Source: Rhizobiales bacterium IMCC20636 (GTDB taxonomy: Bacteria > Pseudomonadota > Alphaproteobacteria > Rhizobiales > GCA-2746425). Taken from it: a stretch of 64,000 bases of DNA. The translations under genes were made by a program, and so were the position numbers. The stretch lies in the NCBI GenBank assembly GCA_016865015.1, contig CP018226.1, positions 3,751,001 through 3,815,000 on the forward strand, in the 5' to 3' direction. The notes under the pieces were generated by a model. The model saw only the letters and a list, made by a program, of their open reading frames with translations. It was not told the origin of the DNA and made no database searches. Below are positions 8,761 to 17,878 of this stretch, one piece after another. Every line of letters starts with the position of its first letter. Position 1 is the stretch's first letter.

Positions 8761-9870
8761 ATGAAAAACGCCCTTTGCCTTCTGGCTGCTATTTTTGCGC
8801 TTGCCGGATGTTCTCCAGCCGAAGACGAGACCAACACAAGCCAGAATACGCCGCGCGGACTGAAGACTGTGCTTGTGGAAAACACCGAGCGCAGCGTTCT
8901 GAGGCGGTTCCCAAGTGTCCTGCAGCCTTCCGAATTGTCGACGGTCGGCTTCGAGATGTCAGGGCGTGTGAAAACCATCGACCTGCGTGTCGGACAGGTT
9001 GTGGCCAAGGGGGAATTGCTGGCCGAGTTGGACAGCGAAGCGGTTGAGATTCAGATAGCCTCCGCGGAAGCTGCAGTCGCGCAGGCCCGCGTAACCGCCG
9101 AGAACAACGCTGCCAATCTGGCACGGCAGGAACAGTTACTTACAACTGGAACTGTAACGCGCGCCACGGTTGATAATGCCAGAACCGAGGCGACAAGCAC
9201 TGCTCAGGCACTGGTGCAGGCCGAACGTGCGCTGGATAGCGCAAGGGAGACGGCCGGGAACACCAAACTATTCGCCCCTTTCGACGGGGTTATCAACTCT
9301 ATCGACACACAATCCTTTGCCACTGTCAGCGCAGGCACACCAATTGCAACGCTTTACAAGGGCGATGAGTTCGAGGTGAGTTTCACCGTCAGCTACGATG
9401 TCGTGAATCGCCTGGTCGTCGGAAAGGTCGCCACCCTGCGGCTGGCTGATGCACCGGACCGAACGCTGCGTGGCATTGTCACAGAGTTGGGCGCAAGCGC
9501 GGATACAGTGTCATCATTCCCGGTCATCATTTCGGCGCAGGATGCGCCGGATGATATCAAATCCGGCATGGCAGTTGAGGTCAATCTGGAGTTTGATCTG
9601 CCCGCAGATATCGGGTTCACCATCCCGATCAGTGCCGCTGTGATAGAAGGAACACGGACCGGAGATGTGAGTACAGGGCAACCTGCACCGATCCAGCTAT
9701 TCGTCTACGATCCGGACACTCAGACAGTCAAAAAACGCGCTGTCATGATTGGTGGAGTTCGGGAAAATTCGGTCCTGGTCATCTCGGGTCTTGAGGCTGG
9801 AGAGCGTGTTGCATCGGCTGGGGTCAGTTTCCTGACCGACGGTCAATCCGTTACGCTGCTGGAGGACTGA
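8761..9870 (+). CDS. RND efflux pump periplasmic adaptor subunit (membrane fusion protein, lipoprotein)
   Basis: Periplasmic adaptor of a resistance-nodulation-division pump, 369 aa. I start it at the internal ATG at 8761 because that yields a lipoprotein signal with lipobox LAGC (Cys17) and a ribosome site; the open frame extends further upstream without coding features. The lipoyl/barrel-sandwich halves flank an alpha-hairpin (about residues 75-165), followed by the beta-barrel domain (LFAPFDGVINS near 165). The RND permease follows after 3 nt. No outer-membrane channel gene is nearby, so a TolC encoded elsewhere would be used. Confidence 0.92.
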   Translation: MKNALCLLAAIFALAGCSPAEDETNTSQNTPRGLKTVLVENTERSVLRRFPSVLQPSELSTVGFEMSGRVKTIDLRVGQVVAKGELLAELDSEAVEIQIASAEAAVAQARVTAENNAANLARQEQLLTTGTVTRATVDNARTEATSTAQALVQAERALDSARETAGNTKLFAPFDGVINSIDTQSFATVSAGTPIATLYKGDEFEVSFTVSYDVVNRLVVGKVATLRLADAPDRTLRGIVTELGASADTVSSFPVIISAQDAPDDIKSGMAVEVNLEFDLPADIGFTIPISAAVIEGTRTGDVSTGQPAPIQLFVYDPDTQTVKKRAVMIGGVRENSVLVISGLEAGERVASAGVSFLTDGQSVTLLED

Positions 9871-9873
9871 CCT

Positions 9874-12800
9874 GTGGATTTCCTGACCCGCTTCGGGCTG
9901 CAAAAGGGCCGATTGACCGTTCTGGTAATGCTGGGCTTGCTGATCATGGGTGTGCTGACCTACACCCAGTTGCCGAAGCTGGAAAACCCAGCAATCACAA
10001 TCCGGACAGCTATTATCTCAGCAAGTTTTTCAGGGATGTCGCCCGAAAGAGTTGAAGATCTACTGGCGATTCCGATTGAGCGCAAAATGCGCGAAATCGG
10101 TGAAATCGAAGATATTTCAACTCTCATCACAACCGGCAATGTGGTCGTGACCGTCGATCTCTACGATTCAGTGCCAATGGCTGAACTCGACACTGTCTTC
10201 CAGGACATTCGAAACAATATGGAAGACGTAAAGTTTCCGGATGGAACCAACGGCCCGAACGTCAACACCAATTATGGCGACGTTTCGATTGCGACCATTG
10301 CTGTGACAGGTGAAGGGTTTGATCTGCGCGAAATCTGGGATGCGGCAGATGAATTGCGCCAGGAACTCTACCAATTGGAGGGTATCACCAAGGTCAGCCT
10401 GACTGGCGTTCAGGAAGAGCGCATATTTCTAGAGATCGACAGCCGCAAGCTGGGTACCGTCGGTGTGCAGCTGCAACAGGTGATCGCGGATTTGCAGGCT
10501 CAGAACGTCATCCTGCCAGCCGGTCAACTGGACGCAGACGGCACGACCCTCGCGCTGGAAGCAAATGGTGATTTCAAGTCGGTCGAAGAGATTGGCGAAA
10601 TTCTCACCCAGATCAGCGGCACCGGCCAACTGGTGCGCCTGAAAGATTTGTTGACTGTGCGCCGCGGCTTCGTGGATCCACCAAAAGCTCCCATCTTTTT
10701 CAATAGCCAGCCCGCTTTGTTGCTCGCCGTCGAGATGAATACAAACAGCGATATCCAAAAGGTCGGCCGGGCTTTGAAGGCACGCGTGATCGCCTTCGAA
10801 CAGACGCAGCCAATCGGTATCTCATACAATTTTTCGACCTATCAGGAGACCAATGTCACGGTTGCGATCAACAATGCGCTGAGCAATGTGGGGCAGACCT
10901 TTGTGGTGGTTGTACTGATCCTGTTGTTGTTTCTGGGATTGCGGACCGCGCTGGTGGTAGCGATGATTGTTCCGTTCACAGTTGCCTTCGCGCTTCTTGG
11001 CATGTCCTATCTTGGCATCGCGTTGCAACAGATTTCGATTGCGGCGGTCATCATTTCACTGGGCCTGCTGGTTGATAATGGGCTTGTTGTTGTCGAGGAT
11101 ATTCAAAACCGGCTGCGCGCAGGCGTCCCACCCGAAGAAGCTGCACTGGGGGCCGGACGCCAGTTCTTCGTACCATTGGCGGTTGCGTCCCTGACCACCG
11201 TATCCGCATTCATTCCAATGCTGATCCTGGAAGGCACAACCGGCGAATTTGCGTTCTCGCTGGGCGCCGTCGTCGCTGTCATGCTGTTTGGCTCGTGGAT
11301 CACCGCCCATTACATTTTACCATTCATTGCAGCACGTTTGCTGACCGCCGGAAAAACGCCCAAGGAAAGCGGACTGGTGCGTGGCTATGGCTGGCTGGTC
11401 AGCCGTATGCTGCGCTGGAGCTTGCTGATTGTCCCCTCAGTCTATGTTGTCGTTTTCGCCGGTGCCTTGATGATGGGTCTCAACAAATCCGAGATGTTCC
11501 CTTTGTCTGCCCGTGCAGATTTTCTGGTCTATATGGATATGCCGCGCGGCACCTCGATCAAGGCCACACGGGATGAGGCTCTGGCACTTGAGGCCTGGCT
11601 GTCCGACCCCGATACGAACCCCGAAATTGTCAACACGACGGTTTTTGTCGGTTCCGGCGGGCCGCGTTTCTACCTTGCTCTGGCTCCGGCTGATTCCGAT
11701 CCTGCAAGCGCTTTCCTTGTGGTCAATACGGCTGATGCAGATGGTGCCGTCGCTGCGGCAGAGCGGCTGCGCGCGCATGTGATCCTGAACCACCCTGCCG
11801 CCCGGTTCCGTGTATCGCGCCTGTCGATGGGGGCCGGCGAAAGCGGGATCGTCCAGGTGAAAATTACCGGTGAAGATGGCGACCGGTTGCTGGCAGCATC
11901 CAAGAAGATCGAAGCTGTCTTCCACACCATCCCCGACCAGATTTACACAAAGACGAATTGGGGGAACAAGGTCGTCAAAATGATCATCCAGGTTCAGCAG
12001 GACAAGGCCCGCGAACTGGGTGTGACCTCCCGCAATATCTCGGACGTGCTGGAGACCTATATCAGCGGAACAACCGAATCCACCTACCGGGAAGGCAGTG
12101 ACAGCATTCCAATCGTGTTGCGCGCGGATGAAAGTTTTCGCGACAGTCTGGAAGATATCGCCAATCTGTCAGTTCCGGCAGACGGGCGGCTGATTGCCCT
12201 TGATCAAGTGGCACAATTTGCACCGCGTTTCGAATACTCCCAAATCAGGCGGGAAAACCAGGAACGCCAGATCATCATAGAAGGCAAGAGTGGGGTCCTG
12301 TCAGCAGCTGAGTTGCTGGACGTTCTGCAACCGGCCATCGATGAGGTGACGGCTGAGCTTGGCAGTGCTTATGGCGTCGAAATCGGTGGGGAACTGGTGG
12401 ATAGCGCCGATGCCAACTCGAAGCTGGCAGGCGGGTTGATCTACACTCTGATTGTCATGCTGGCCGCATTGATGTTCCAGTTCAACTCGGCGCGGCGCGT
12501 GGCGCTGACCTTCATGACAATCCCGCTAATTGCCGGAGGGGCCGGGATTGGCCTGTTCATCTTTGGCATGCCGATGTCCTTTTTCGGAACGCTGGGCATG
12601 ATTTCGCTGGCGGGTATCATCATCAACAATGCGATCGTCCTGATTGATCAGATTGATATTGAACGTGCCACGCTATCAGTAGAGAACGCCATCATATCAG
12701 CTGCCAAAAAGCGTGTGACGCCAATCACGCTGACAACACTGACAACGGTCTTTGGACTGTTGCCAATGGCGATTGCAGGGGGCGCGCTTTTCGAGCCGAT

Positions 12801-12891
12801 GGCCACCTTGATGATCGGTGGTCTGGCAGTTGCAACACCGCTGACCCTGTTGCTGGTGCCCTCGACCTACCGCCTCATGTTCCGCGGATAG
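9874..12891 (+). CDS. RND efflux transporter permease subunit (HAE/AcrB-like family)
   Basis: Inner-membrane proton-driven exporter of 1005 aa with the family layout: TM1, a large periplasmic loop, TM2-6, TM7, a second loop and TM8-12. GTG start with a strong ggagga site 7 nt upstream. The TM4 proton-relay segment reads LLVDNGLVVVED, so Asp401 is kept but the second Asp of the usual DD pair is Asn402. The matching segment in the second half is complete (GIIINNAIVLIDQID). The substrate could be drugs, metabolites or detergents; specificity cannot be read from sequence. Confidence 0.93.
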   Translation: MDFLTRFGLQKGRLTVLVMLGLLIMGVLTYTQLPKLENPAITIRTAIISASFSGMSPERVEDLLAIPIERKMREIGEIEDISTLITTGNVVVTVDLYDSVPMAELDTVFQDIRNNMEDVKFPDGTNGPNVNTNYGDVSIATIAVTGEGFDLREIWDAADELRQELYQLEGITKVSLTGVQEERIFLEIDSRKLGTVGVQLQQVIADLQAQNVILPAGQLDADGTTLALEANGDFKSVEEIGEILTQISGTGQLVRLKDLLTVRRGFVDPPKAPIFFNSQPALLLAVEMNTNSDIQKVGRALKARVIAFEQTQPIGISYNFSTYQETNVTVAINNALSNVGQTFVVVVLILLLFLGLRTALVVAMIVPFTVAFALLGMSYLGIALQQISIAAVIISLGLLVDNGLVVVEDIQNRLRAGVPPEEAALGAGRQFFVPLAVASLTTVSAFIPMLILEGTTGEFAFSLGAVVAVMLFGSWITAHYILPFIAARLLTAGKTPKESGLVRGYGWLVSRMLRWSLLIVPSVYVVVFAGALMMGLNKSEMFPLSARADFLVYMDMPRGTSIKATRDEALALEAWLSDPDTNPEIVNTTVFVGSGGPRFYLALAPADSDPASAFLVVNTADADGAVAAAERLRAHVILNHPAARFRVSRLSMGAGESGIVQVKITGEDGDRLLAASKKIEAVFHTIPDQIYTKTNWGNKVVKMIIQVQQDKARELGVTSRNISDVLETYISGTTESTYREGSDSIPIVLRADESFRDSLEDIANLSVPADGRLIALDQVAQFAPRFEYSQIRRENQERQIIIEGKSGVLSAAELLDVLQPAIDEVTAELGSAYGVEIGGELVDSADANSKLAGGLIYTLIVMLAALMFQFNSARRVALTFMTIPLIAGGAGIGLFIFGMPMSFFGTLGMISLAGIIINNAIVLIDQIDIERATLSVENAIISAAKKRVTPITLTTLTTVFGLLPMAIAGGALFEPMATLMIGGLAVATPLTLLLVPSTYRLMFRG

Positions 12892-13007
12892 TTTTTAACT
12901 CTGTCCGGCATATCAGCCACCAGTGATGGTGTTGCGATTAGCTGTGAGCGCATGCTCGTCCGCTGGCCGATGCGTTTTTTGTCTATACCCTTATTTTGCA
13001 GCACGCT

Positions 13008-14024
13008 ATGATTTCCCGCATGGGAGTGGTGACGTCTCTTTTTGTGCGAAAAATGATTGCGGCAACTGGAGACGGTGTCGATCAAAACGCGCTGCTGACC
13101 TCAATCGGGCTCGATCCGGTCAGTGATACCAATGTCCGGACGATGGTGGCCGCGAGCGCCTATTACGATCTGCTGGAACGGATCGCGGATCAGATTGATG
13201 TGACAGACCTTCCGCTCAAGACCGGCGGTTCAATGCGCTGCGATGATTACGGCGCATTGGGGCTTGCCTTCAAGGCCGCGCCGACCCTCTACGGCTCCTA
13301 TTCCCGGGTCGAGCGTTATGCGCGCCTGTGGACCAGCGTCGTTCAGTATGAACTGCGTTCCGCCGACGAGGGCACCCTGTTCATTATGCATCGGACCGGG
13401 GCGCGGCGCCTTGGATTACGCCTGTCAAACGAGGCAACACTGGCCAGTGCGGTCTCGATTGCCAGAGAAGTCTGTCCGGTTGGCTTTGCGCCGCTGGAAG
13501 TGCATCTGAAACATTCTGCGCCGAAGACAATTCGGCATCACCAACGCTATTTTGGCTGCAAGGTTGTGTTCGATTCAGACCTTGATGCGCTCCTCATTTC
13601 AGATGCTGCGATAAAGCAGCCAAACCGAATTGGCGATGAAGGCATCACCCAATATCTGATCGGCCATCTGGAAGGTGAACTGACCAAGCTTGCGCATAAC
13701 AAATCTCTTGAGGAGCTGACAAAGGACGCAATGGCGCATGCGCTGAGCGAAGGACTGCCAAGGATGGAGGATGTGGCCAAACGTCTGGGTCTGAGTGTGC
13801 GCTCATTGCACCGACGGCTGGCGGAAGAAGGTCTGAACTTCCAGTCTTTGACCGAAACAACCCGTCGGGAACTGGCAGAAGGCCTGCTCGGTGACGAACG
13901 ATATTCCCTCGCAGAAATTGCATTCCTGACGGGATTTTCCGAACAAAGTTCCTTCAGCCGCGCCTTCAAACGCTGGGCAGGCGATACGCCAGCCACTTTC
14001 AGGCGGAGTCTTCTCGGTCCATAA
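13008..14024 (+). CDS. AraC family transcriptional regulator with N-terminal arabinose-binding-like domain
   Basis: A 338-aa regulator. Residues ~20-215 resemble the PF12625 ligand-binding domain seen in OruR/ArgR-type AraC proteins. The C-terminal ~100 residues carry two helix-turn-helix units (DVAKRLGLSVRSLHRRLAEEG, then SLAEIAFLTGFSEQSSFSRAFKRWAG). The start is the first ATG (13008) of a frame that opens with TTG slightly upstream; ATG 13020 is also possible. It sits 116 nt after the RND gene and 146 nt before the hydrolase gene, so it could control either. Confidence 0.9.
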   Translation: MISRMGVVTSLFVRKMIAATGDGVDQNALLTSIGLDPVSDTNVRTMVAASAYYDLLERIADQIDVTDLPLKTGGSMRCDDYGALGLAFKAAPTLYGSYSRVERYARLWTSVVQYELRSADEGTLFIMHRTGARRLGLRLSNEATLASAVSIAREVCPVGFAPLEVHLKHSAPKTIRHHQRYFGCKVVFDSDLDALLISDAAIKQPNRIGDEGITQYLIGHLEGELTKLAHNKSLEELTKDAMAHALSEGLPRMEDVAKRLGLSVRSLHRRLAEEGLNFQSLTETTRRELAEGLLGDERYSLAEIAFLTGFSEQSSFSRAFKRWAGDTPATFRRSLLGP

Positions 14025-14170
14025 GTGCCGTCGCTGCCACACCTAAAAACTTAACTGCCATAGCTGAAACAGCGTTGGCCGGATCGGTCAATTCTTTGGC
14101 AGGCTGTGCCAATACGCGCCGCACGCTCTGGGCCTATGCCTTGGTCATCACTTTTACCAAGGAGACCAAA

Positions 14171-15229
14171 ATGCGAACTTTTTTGTCAATCACATCCATC
14201 GTCTGTTGTGCATTTCTGGGCGGAGCAGCTCCCGTTCTGGCTGAATCAGAGTCGACCGGCCACATCACAGCGAACACAATCAGTCTGCAGCCAAACCACC
14301 CGGACAGTTTTCGTCACTTCGCGCCTGAACTGCCAGAAATGCGGGCTCGCGTGTCACAGATCAATACCGAATTTGGTGTGCATCTGAACGAGATCGAGCC
14401 CGGTCTGTTCTTTGTAACCGACCAGATCTACCAATCAGCCTTTCTGGTGACCGATGACGGCGTTGTCGTGTTCGATGCGCCGCCAAGCTATGCACAACCA
14501 TTGCGTTCGGTGATCGAAATGGCCGCGCCGGACGTTGCCATCACACATTTGATCATGAGCCACGGCCACAGCGATCACAATGGCGGCGGGTATGCTTTTG
14601 CGGATATCGCGGATCTCACCATTATCGTGGCCAAAGACGTGGCAGACACACTGGCTGCACACCCATTGCCGGGAATCCTGGCTCCAACCCGGACGTTTGA
14701 CGAAAAACTGTCGCTCTTGATCGGCGGCGTACCAATCGAGCTGCAGTCAACGCATTTTCATGCCGAGGATACCGACGTGATGATCTATCTGCCGGAGCAG
14801 AAATTCCTGATAGCCATTGATACGATCACACCGGGTGAAGCGCCCTTCATGAATTTCGGGGCGACCACAAATGTAAGTGCCTATTTCAACAGCTTTGACA
14901 CGTTCCTGGCCTATGATTTTGAACATTTCCTGTCAGGGCATGTGTCCGTTCTTGGAACGCGGGCGGACGTCATTGCATCACGGGACTATTCCTGGGACGT
15001 GCGCGATACCGTTGCCGGCCTCATGCCTAGCTTTCATGAGCGCATGATGCAGGGCCTGACCGCTGTTGAATTCCAGAACGCCAATCTGGCCTATCGGTAT
15101 GCCATAGAAAGCATTCGCGATGCGTGTGCCGCGGCAGTGATTGACCGCTGGCAGAACAAATTGTCAGTCGTCGATCTGTGGGCCGACAGCCACTGCGAGA
15201 CCACGGCTCTCTACAACGTCATGCACTGA
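14171..15229 (+). CDS. Exported metallo-beta-lactamase-fold hydrolase
   Basis: A 352-aa protein with a Sec signal peptide (cleavage near PVLAES, residue 25). The zinc-binding HGHSDH motif is at 131-136, and later metal ligands appear in the HFHAEDTDV and LSGHVSV segments. I chose ATG 14171 because of the aaggag ribosome site 6 nt upstream; the frame is open further upstream but has no signal there. It probably hydrolyses an ester, thioester or lactone in the periplasm; beta-lactamase activity is not implied. The DUF1772 gene follows on the same strand. Confidence 0.88.
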   Translation: MRTFLSITSIVCCAFLGGAAPVLAESESTGHITANTISLQPNHPDSFRHFAPELPEMRARVSQINTEFGVHLNEIEPGLFFVTDQIYQSAFLVTDDGVVVFDAPPSYAQPLRSVIEMAAPDVAITHLIMSHGHSDHNGGGYAFADIADLTIIVAKDVADTLAAHPLPGILAPTRTFDEKLSLLIGGVPIELQSTHFHAEDTDVMIYLPEQKFLIAIDTITPGEAPFMNFGATTNVSAYFNSFDTFLAYDFEHFLSGHVSVLGTRADVIASRDYSWDVRDTVAGLMPSFHERMMQGLTAVEFQNANLAYRYAIESIRDACAAAVIDRWQNKLSVVDLWADSHCETTALYNVMH

Positions 15230-15298
15230 GACCACAGCACAGGCCGGGCGCGCAGTGCCCGGCTCCTTGTTCCACCATTTTCTTTGAAAGGAGCAATC

Positions 15299-15802
15299 AT
15301 GCCCATCTGGCTTTTTCTGCTCACCCAGTTTTCCATTCTGGCCTACGCCCTTCTCGGCGGTGTCTTCCTGGCCTTTTCAGATTTCATCATGCGCGCGCTG
15401 GCAAACACCGGAGGGATTGGCGGCATCGAGGCAATGCAGTCCATCAACCGCGCCGTGTTCCGCTGGATGTTCATGGCTCTGTTCCTCGGCATGGTTCCGG
15501 TATCGCTGATCATCTCGGGCTACAGCGCCCTCAACTCCAGCTCACCGGCGATGCTGCTGATGTCACTCGCAGGGCTGATCTATCTCATCGGCTGTTTCGG
15601 CGTTACCATTGTCTTCAATGTGCCAATGAACGAGGCACTGGCAGGTATGGATTTGTCCGCCGATAGCACCCACCACTACTGGACCATCACCTACCTGCCC
15701 CGCTGGACCTTCTGGAACACTGTGCGGACCGCCGCTTGTCTGGCGGCTGCGGCGCTGTTGTTGGGTGGAGTGGTTTTGGAAATGCAGAATCGAGCCGGGT
15801 GA
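15299..15802 (+). CDS. DUF1772 (anthrone-oxygenase-like) membrane protein
   Basis: A 167-aa protein with four predicted membrane helices and the DUF1772 signature (GGIEAMQSINRAV near residue 39, FNVPMNEALA near 106). The ribosome site aaggag precedes the ATG by 6 nt. Family members include a fungal anthrone oxygenase, but bacterial copies have no established function. It probably forms a unit with the upstream hydrolase. A decayed, diverged copy of its 3' half lies 1.7 kb downstream (17534-17675). Confidence 0.82.
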   Translation: MPIWLFLLTQFSILAYALLGGVFLAFSDFIMRALANTGGIGGIEAMQSINRAVFRWMFMALFLGMVPVSLIISGYSALNSSSPAMLLMSLAGLIYLIGCFGVTIVFNVPMNEALAGMDLSADSTHHYWTITYLPRWTFWNTVRTAACLAAAALLLGGVVLEMQNRAG

Positions 15803-15935
15803 CCTCTGCGATTTTGCGAGCTTAAAGAATTGAAGGTTTCTTGTTTTTCTGGAATGGTTGCTGAACTGAAATCAACGAAATGCTTTGTATGTCCTTTGGC
15901 GTATTCATTCACCGTACAGAGTGCGAAACACCAAA

Positions 15936-16094
15936 GGCTACTTTGCAATTGCATTTGTTCAGGAAATCATACCCGATCCGCGAAACAACGAGATGCACTT
16001 AACCATCATCAAGCCTGGCACTTATCTGGACTTTGGTGACCCCGTCCCATTTCGAGATCAGAATTCAATCATGGAGCTTGGGTTGCTTAACTGA
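15936..16094 (+). pseudogene. Remnant of an HNH-type putative restriction endonuclease gene
   Basis: An in-frame stretch of ~52 codons whose translation (GYFAIAF, IIPDP, YLDFGDPVPFRD) resembles the central part of a known family of HNH/putative restriction endonucleases, in which a YFA-x-A-RV stretch is followed by the YL-x-F-x-x-PVPFR element. No intact N-terminus or C-terminal HNH half is present; the frame stops at 16094, just before IS481-like sequence. I read it as a broken fragment left by insertion or deletion. The family assignment is from memory of the motif. Confidence 0.5.
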
Positions 16095-16190
16095 GCGACC
16101 CGAGACATAGGTAACAGAACGTACCGGACACATAGGTAACACTTTTTGCTTTGCGGGAGGTGTTGATGCCCTGGAAAGAGAGTTCGGTTA
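16095..16190 (+). mobile_element. 5' end remnant of an IS481-family element
   Basis: Two copies of ACATAGGTAAC (16105-16115 and 16130-16140) are followed by a ggaggt ribosome site and an ATG (16166) that begins MPWKESSV. That is the usual N-terminus of IS481-type transposases, and ACATAGGTAAC repeats are typical just upstream of them. The similarity ends after about eight codons, so only the left end survives. The remaining bases up to 16297 show nothing I recognise. Confidence 0.55.
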
Positions 16191-16297
16191 ATCTGTACGC
16201 TCATCTCCCCGTATGGGCGAGTACTGTCGCAACAACGGTTCGGTTCCCTCAAAGACAGGGAGTGTCGCCAAATGCTTCGGTAAAAACAAGAAAGCCT

Positions 16298-17308
16298 CTA
16301 AGCCGCTCCGGATGCACCCGCAATATCTCTCAGTGCTTGGGCCGATATTTCAAAGGATTTTAACCTCGCGGCGTGATCGTGGATCATACCCGTCACGATT
16401 ATTTCGTCTGGCTGGTATTTGGCAATCAAAGCGCCAAGTTCTCGGTGCACCGTTTCGGGGCTGCCGGTAGCCGAGCAGGAAAGCGCCTGTTTTACTTGCG
16501 CCATGACTGGCGCCGGAATCTCTGCTGATAGCTCCGCAACAGGACGCGGGAGTTGACCCGCTCGCCCGGTACGCAAGCGCGCGAAAGCCAGAAGTTGGGA
16601 AGAGCGCAAATAAGATGCCTCCTCATCGGTTTCAGCTGCACAAACACCTGCAGCCATCATGAAGTACGGCTTGGCAAGCCACTGTGATGGACGGAATGTG
16701 GTTCGATAGGTCGCAAGCGCGTCCTCCAGCATTGCAGGCGCGAAATGTGAGGCAAACGCATAGGGTAACCCAAGATGGGCAGCCAGTTGCGCGCCATACA
16801 GGCTGGAACCGAGCACCCAAATCGGCACATGGGTGCCTTGACCCGGGATTGCAGATATTCGCGCGCCTTCGGACGCCTCATCAAAATATGACAGTAATTC
16901 CACCACGTCCTGCGGAAAATTATCATTCGCCTCCATATGCCGTCGGAGTGCGTGCGCAGTGGCTCCGTCGGTTCCAGGGGCGCGACCGACTCCGAGATCA
17001 ATCCGCCCAGGATGGAGCGTGGCAAGGGTTCCAAACTGCTCGGCGATCACTAAAGGCGCATGGTTGGGTAACATGATGCCCCCAGCACCGACGCGAATAG
17101 TCTTTGTGCCCGCAGCGACATGGCCGATCACAACCGACGTTGCTGCACTGGCGATGCCCGGCATGTTGTGATGCTCCGCCAGCCAATAGCGGTGATACCC
17201 GTTTGCCTCGGCATGGCGCGCAAGGTCGAGTGTATTGCGCAAAGCGTCAGTGGCTGATCCCCCTTCGGGGATCGGCGACAGGTCAAGTAGAGAGAATTTG
17301 TGCAACAC
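16298..17308 (-). CDS. LLM class (luciferase-like) flavin-dependent monooxygenase
   Basis: A 336-aa FMN/F420-type oxidoreductase with the family's TIM-barrel signatures: [11 protein letters not shown] near residue 39, [20 protein letters not shown] near 77 and GVGRAPGTD near 107. I start at GTG 17308 because a ggag ribosome site is 6 nt upstream; an upstream GTG (17356) is possible. The gene is complete and lies alone, reversed, between mobile-element debris and the restriction-modification operon, so it may be cargo of the island or a relic of the old locus. Confidence 0.87.
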   Translation of the reverse strand: MLHKFSLLDLSPIPEGGSATDALRNTLDLARHAEANGYHRYWLAEHHNMPGIASAATSVVIGHVAAGTKTIRVGAGGIMLPNHAPLVIAEQFGTLATLHPGRIDLGVGRAPGTDGATAHALRRHMEANDNFPQDVVELLSYFDEASEGARISAIPGQGTHVPIWVLGSSLYGAQLAAHLGLPYAFASHFAPAMLEDALATYRTTFRPSQWLAKPYFMMAAGVCAAETDEEASYLRSSQLLAFARLRTGRAGQLPRPVAELSAEIPAPVMAQVKQALSCSATGSPETVHRELGALIAKYQPDEIIVTGMIHDHAARLKSFEISAQALRDIAGASGAA

Positions 17309-17400
17309 CAGACTCCATGATTGTTCAGAGCCTATATAGGTTAGTAGTGAGCGCACTGTAATGTCTTACCATCACAGAACCCATATTAAGTGTTTTGGCC

Positions 17401-17429
17401 GGTCGCGCTTATGCCAGTTGTGCGCGACC
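17401..17429. repeat. Perfect inverted repeat upstream of the restriction-modification operon
   Basis: GGTCGCGC (17401-17408) pairs perfectly with GCGCGACC (17422-17429) across a 13-nt loop. It lies between the LLM gene start and the decayed DUF1772 copy. It could be a transcriptional barrier or a mobile-element end; no T-run follows. Confidence 0.35.
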
Positions 17430-17533
17430 AAACAGGCTGCCACGACAAAACCTGGTTTCCTTACCCTATCGACGGATCTGACGTTTCTGGCAACCATTTG
17501 TGGGGCTCGGATCGGGAAACAGTTCAAGGTGAC

Positions 17534-17675
17534 TGTTGAACGGGGCACTGGCAAGAACGAACCTGTCCGCCGATGCCACAGGGGACTACTGGAACACAGT
17601 GCGCACTGTTGCCTGTCTGGCGGCTGCGAGGTTTTTGTTGGGTGGATTGGTTTTGGAATTGCGAAATCGCGCAGA
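17534..17675 (+). pseudogene. Decayed partial copy of the DUF1772 gene
   Basis: Nucleotides and translation match the 3' part of the intact DUF1772 gene (15630-15800): NGALARTNLSADAT, then YWNTVRTVACLAAA and LLGGLVLELRNRA. It lacks about 30 nt in the middle relative to the intact gene, and nothing remains of the 5' half. Divergence is too high for a recent duplication, so it is an old paralogue or a remnant of a homologous gene brought in by recombination. The rest of 17309-17878 holds no gene that I recognise. Confidence 0.65.
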
Positions 17676-17878
17676 GGACCCGGACAAGTTCCCAATGATC
17701 ATCACTGGAATTGAAGCTATTGCCCCTCAATTAATGATGTTTTCGGTAGTTGCACGGAGCAAATTTTTCCCTCGTAGCAATCGATTTTCAAACAAGAACA
17801 AAAACAGTACAAACTGCTTGCCTTAGTGGGACGAATTATGTCATCTTGTCAAAAATTGACACAGAGAAAGGCGCCTCA

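Noticed and set aside
10168-10829. Minus-strand open frames inside the RND permease gene
   Set aside because: They are antisense by-products of a conserved high-GC coding frame and have no independent support.
16190-16297. Continuation of the IS481 transposase frame
   Set aside because: After about eight codons the translation no longer resembles the transposase; the frame to 16363 is antisense to the monooxygenase gene end.
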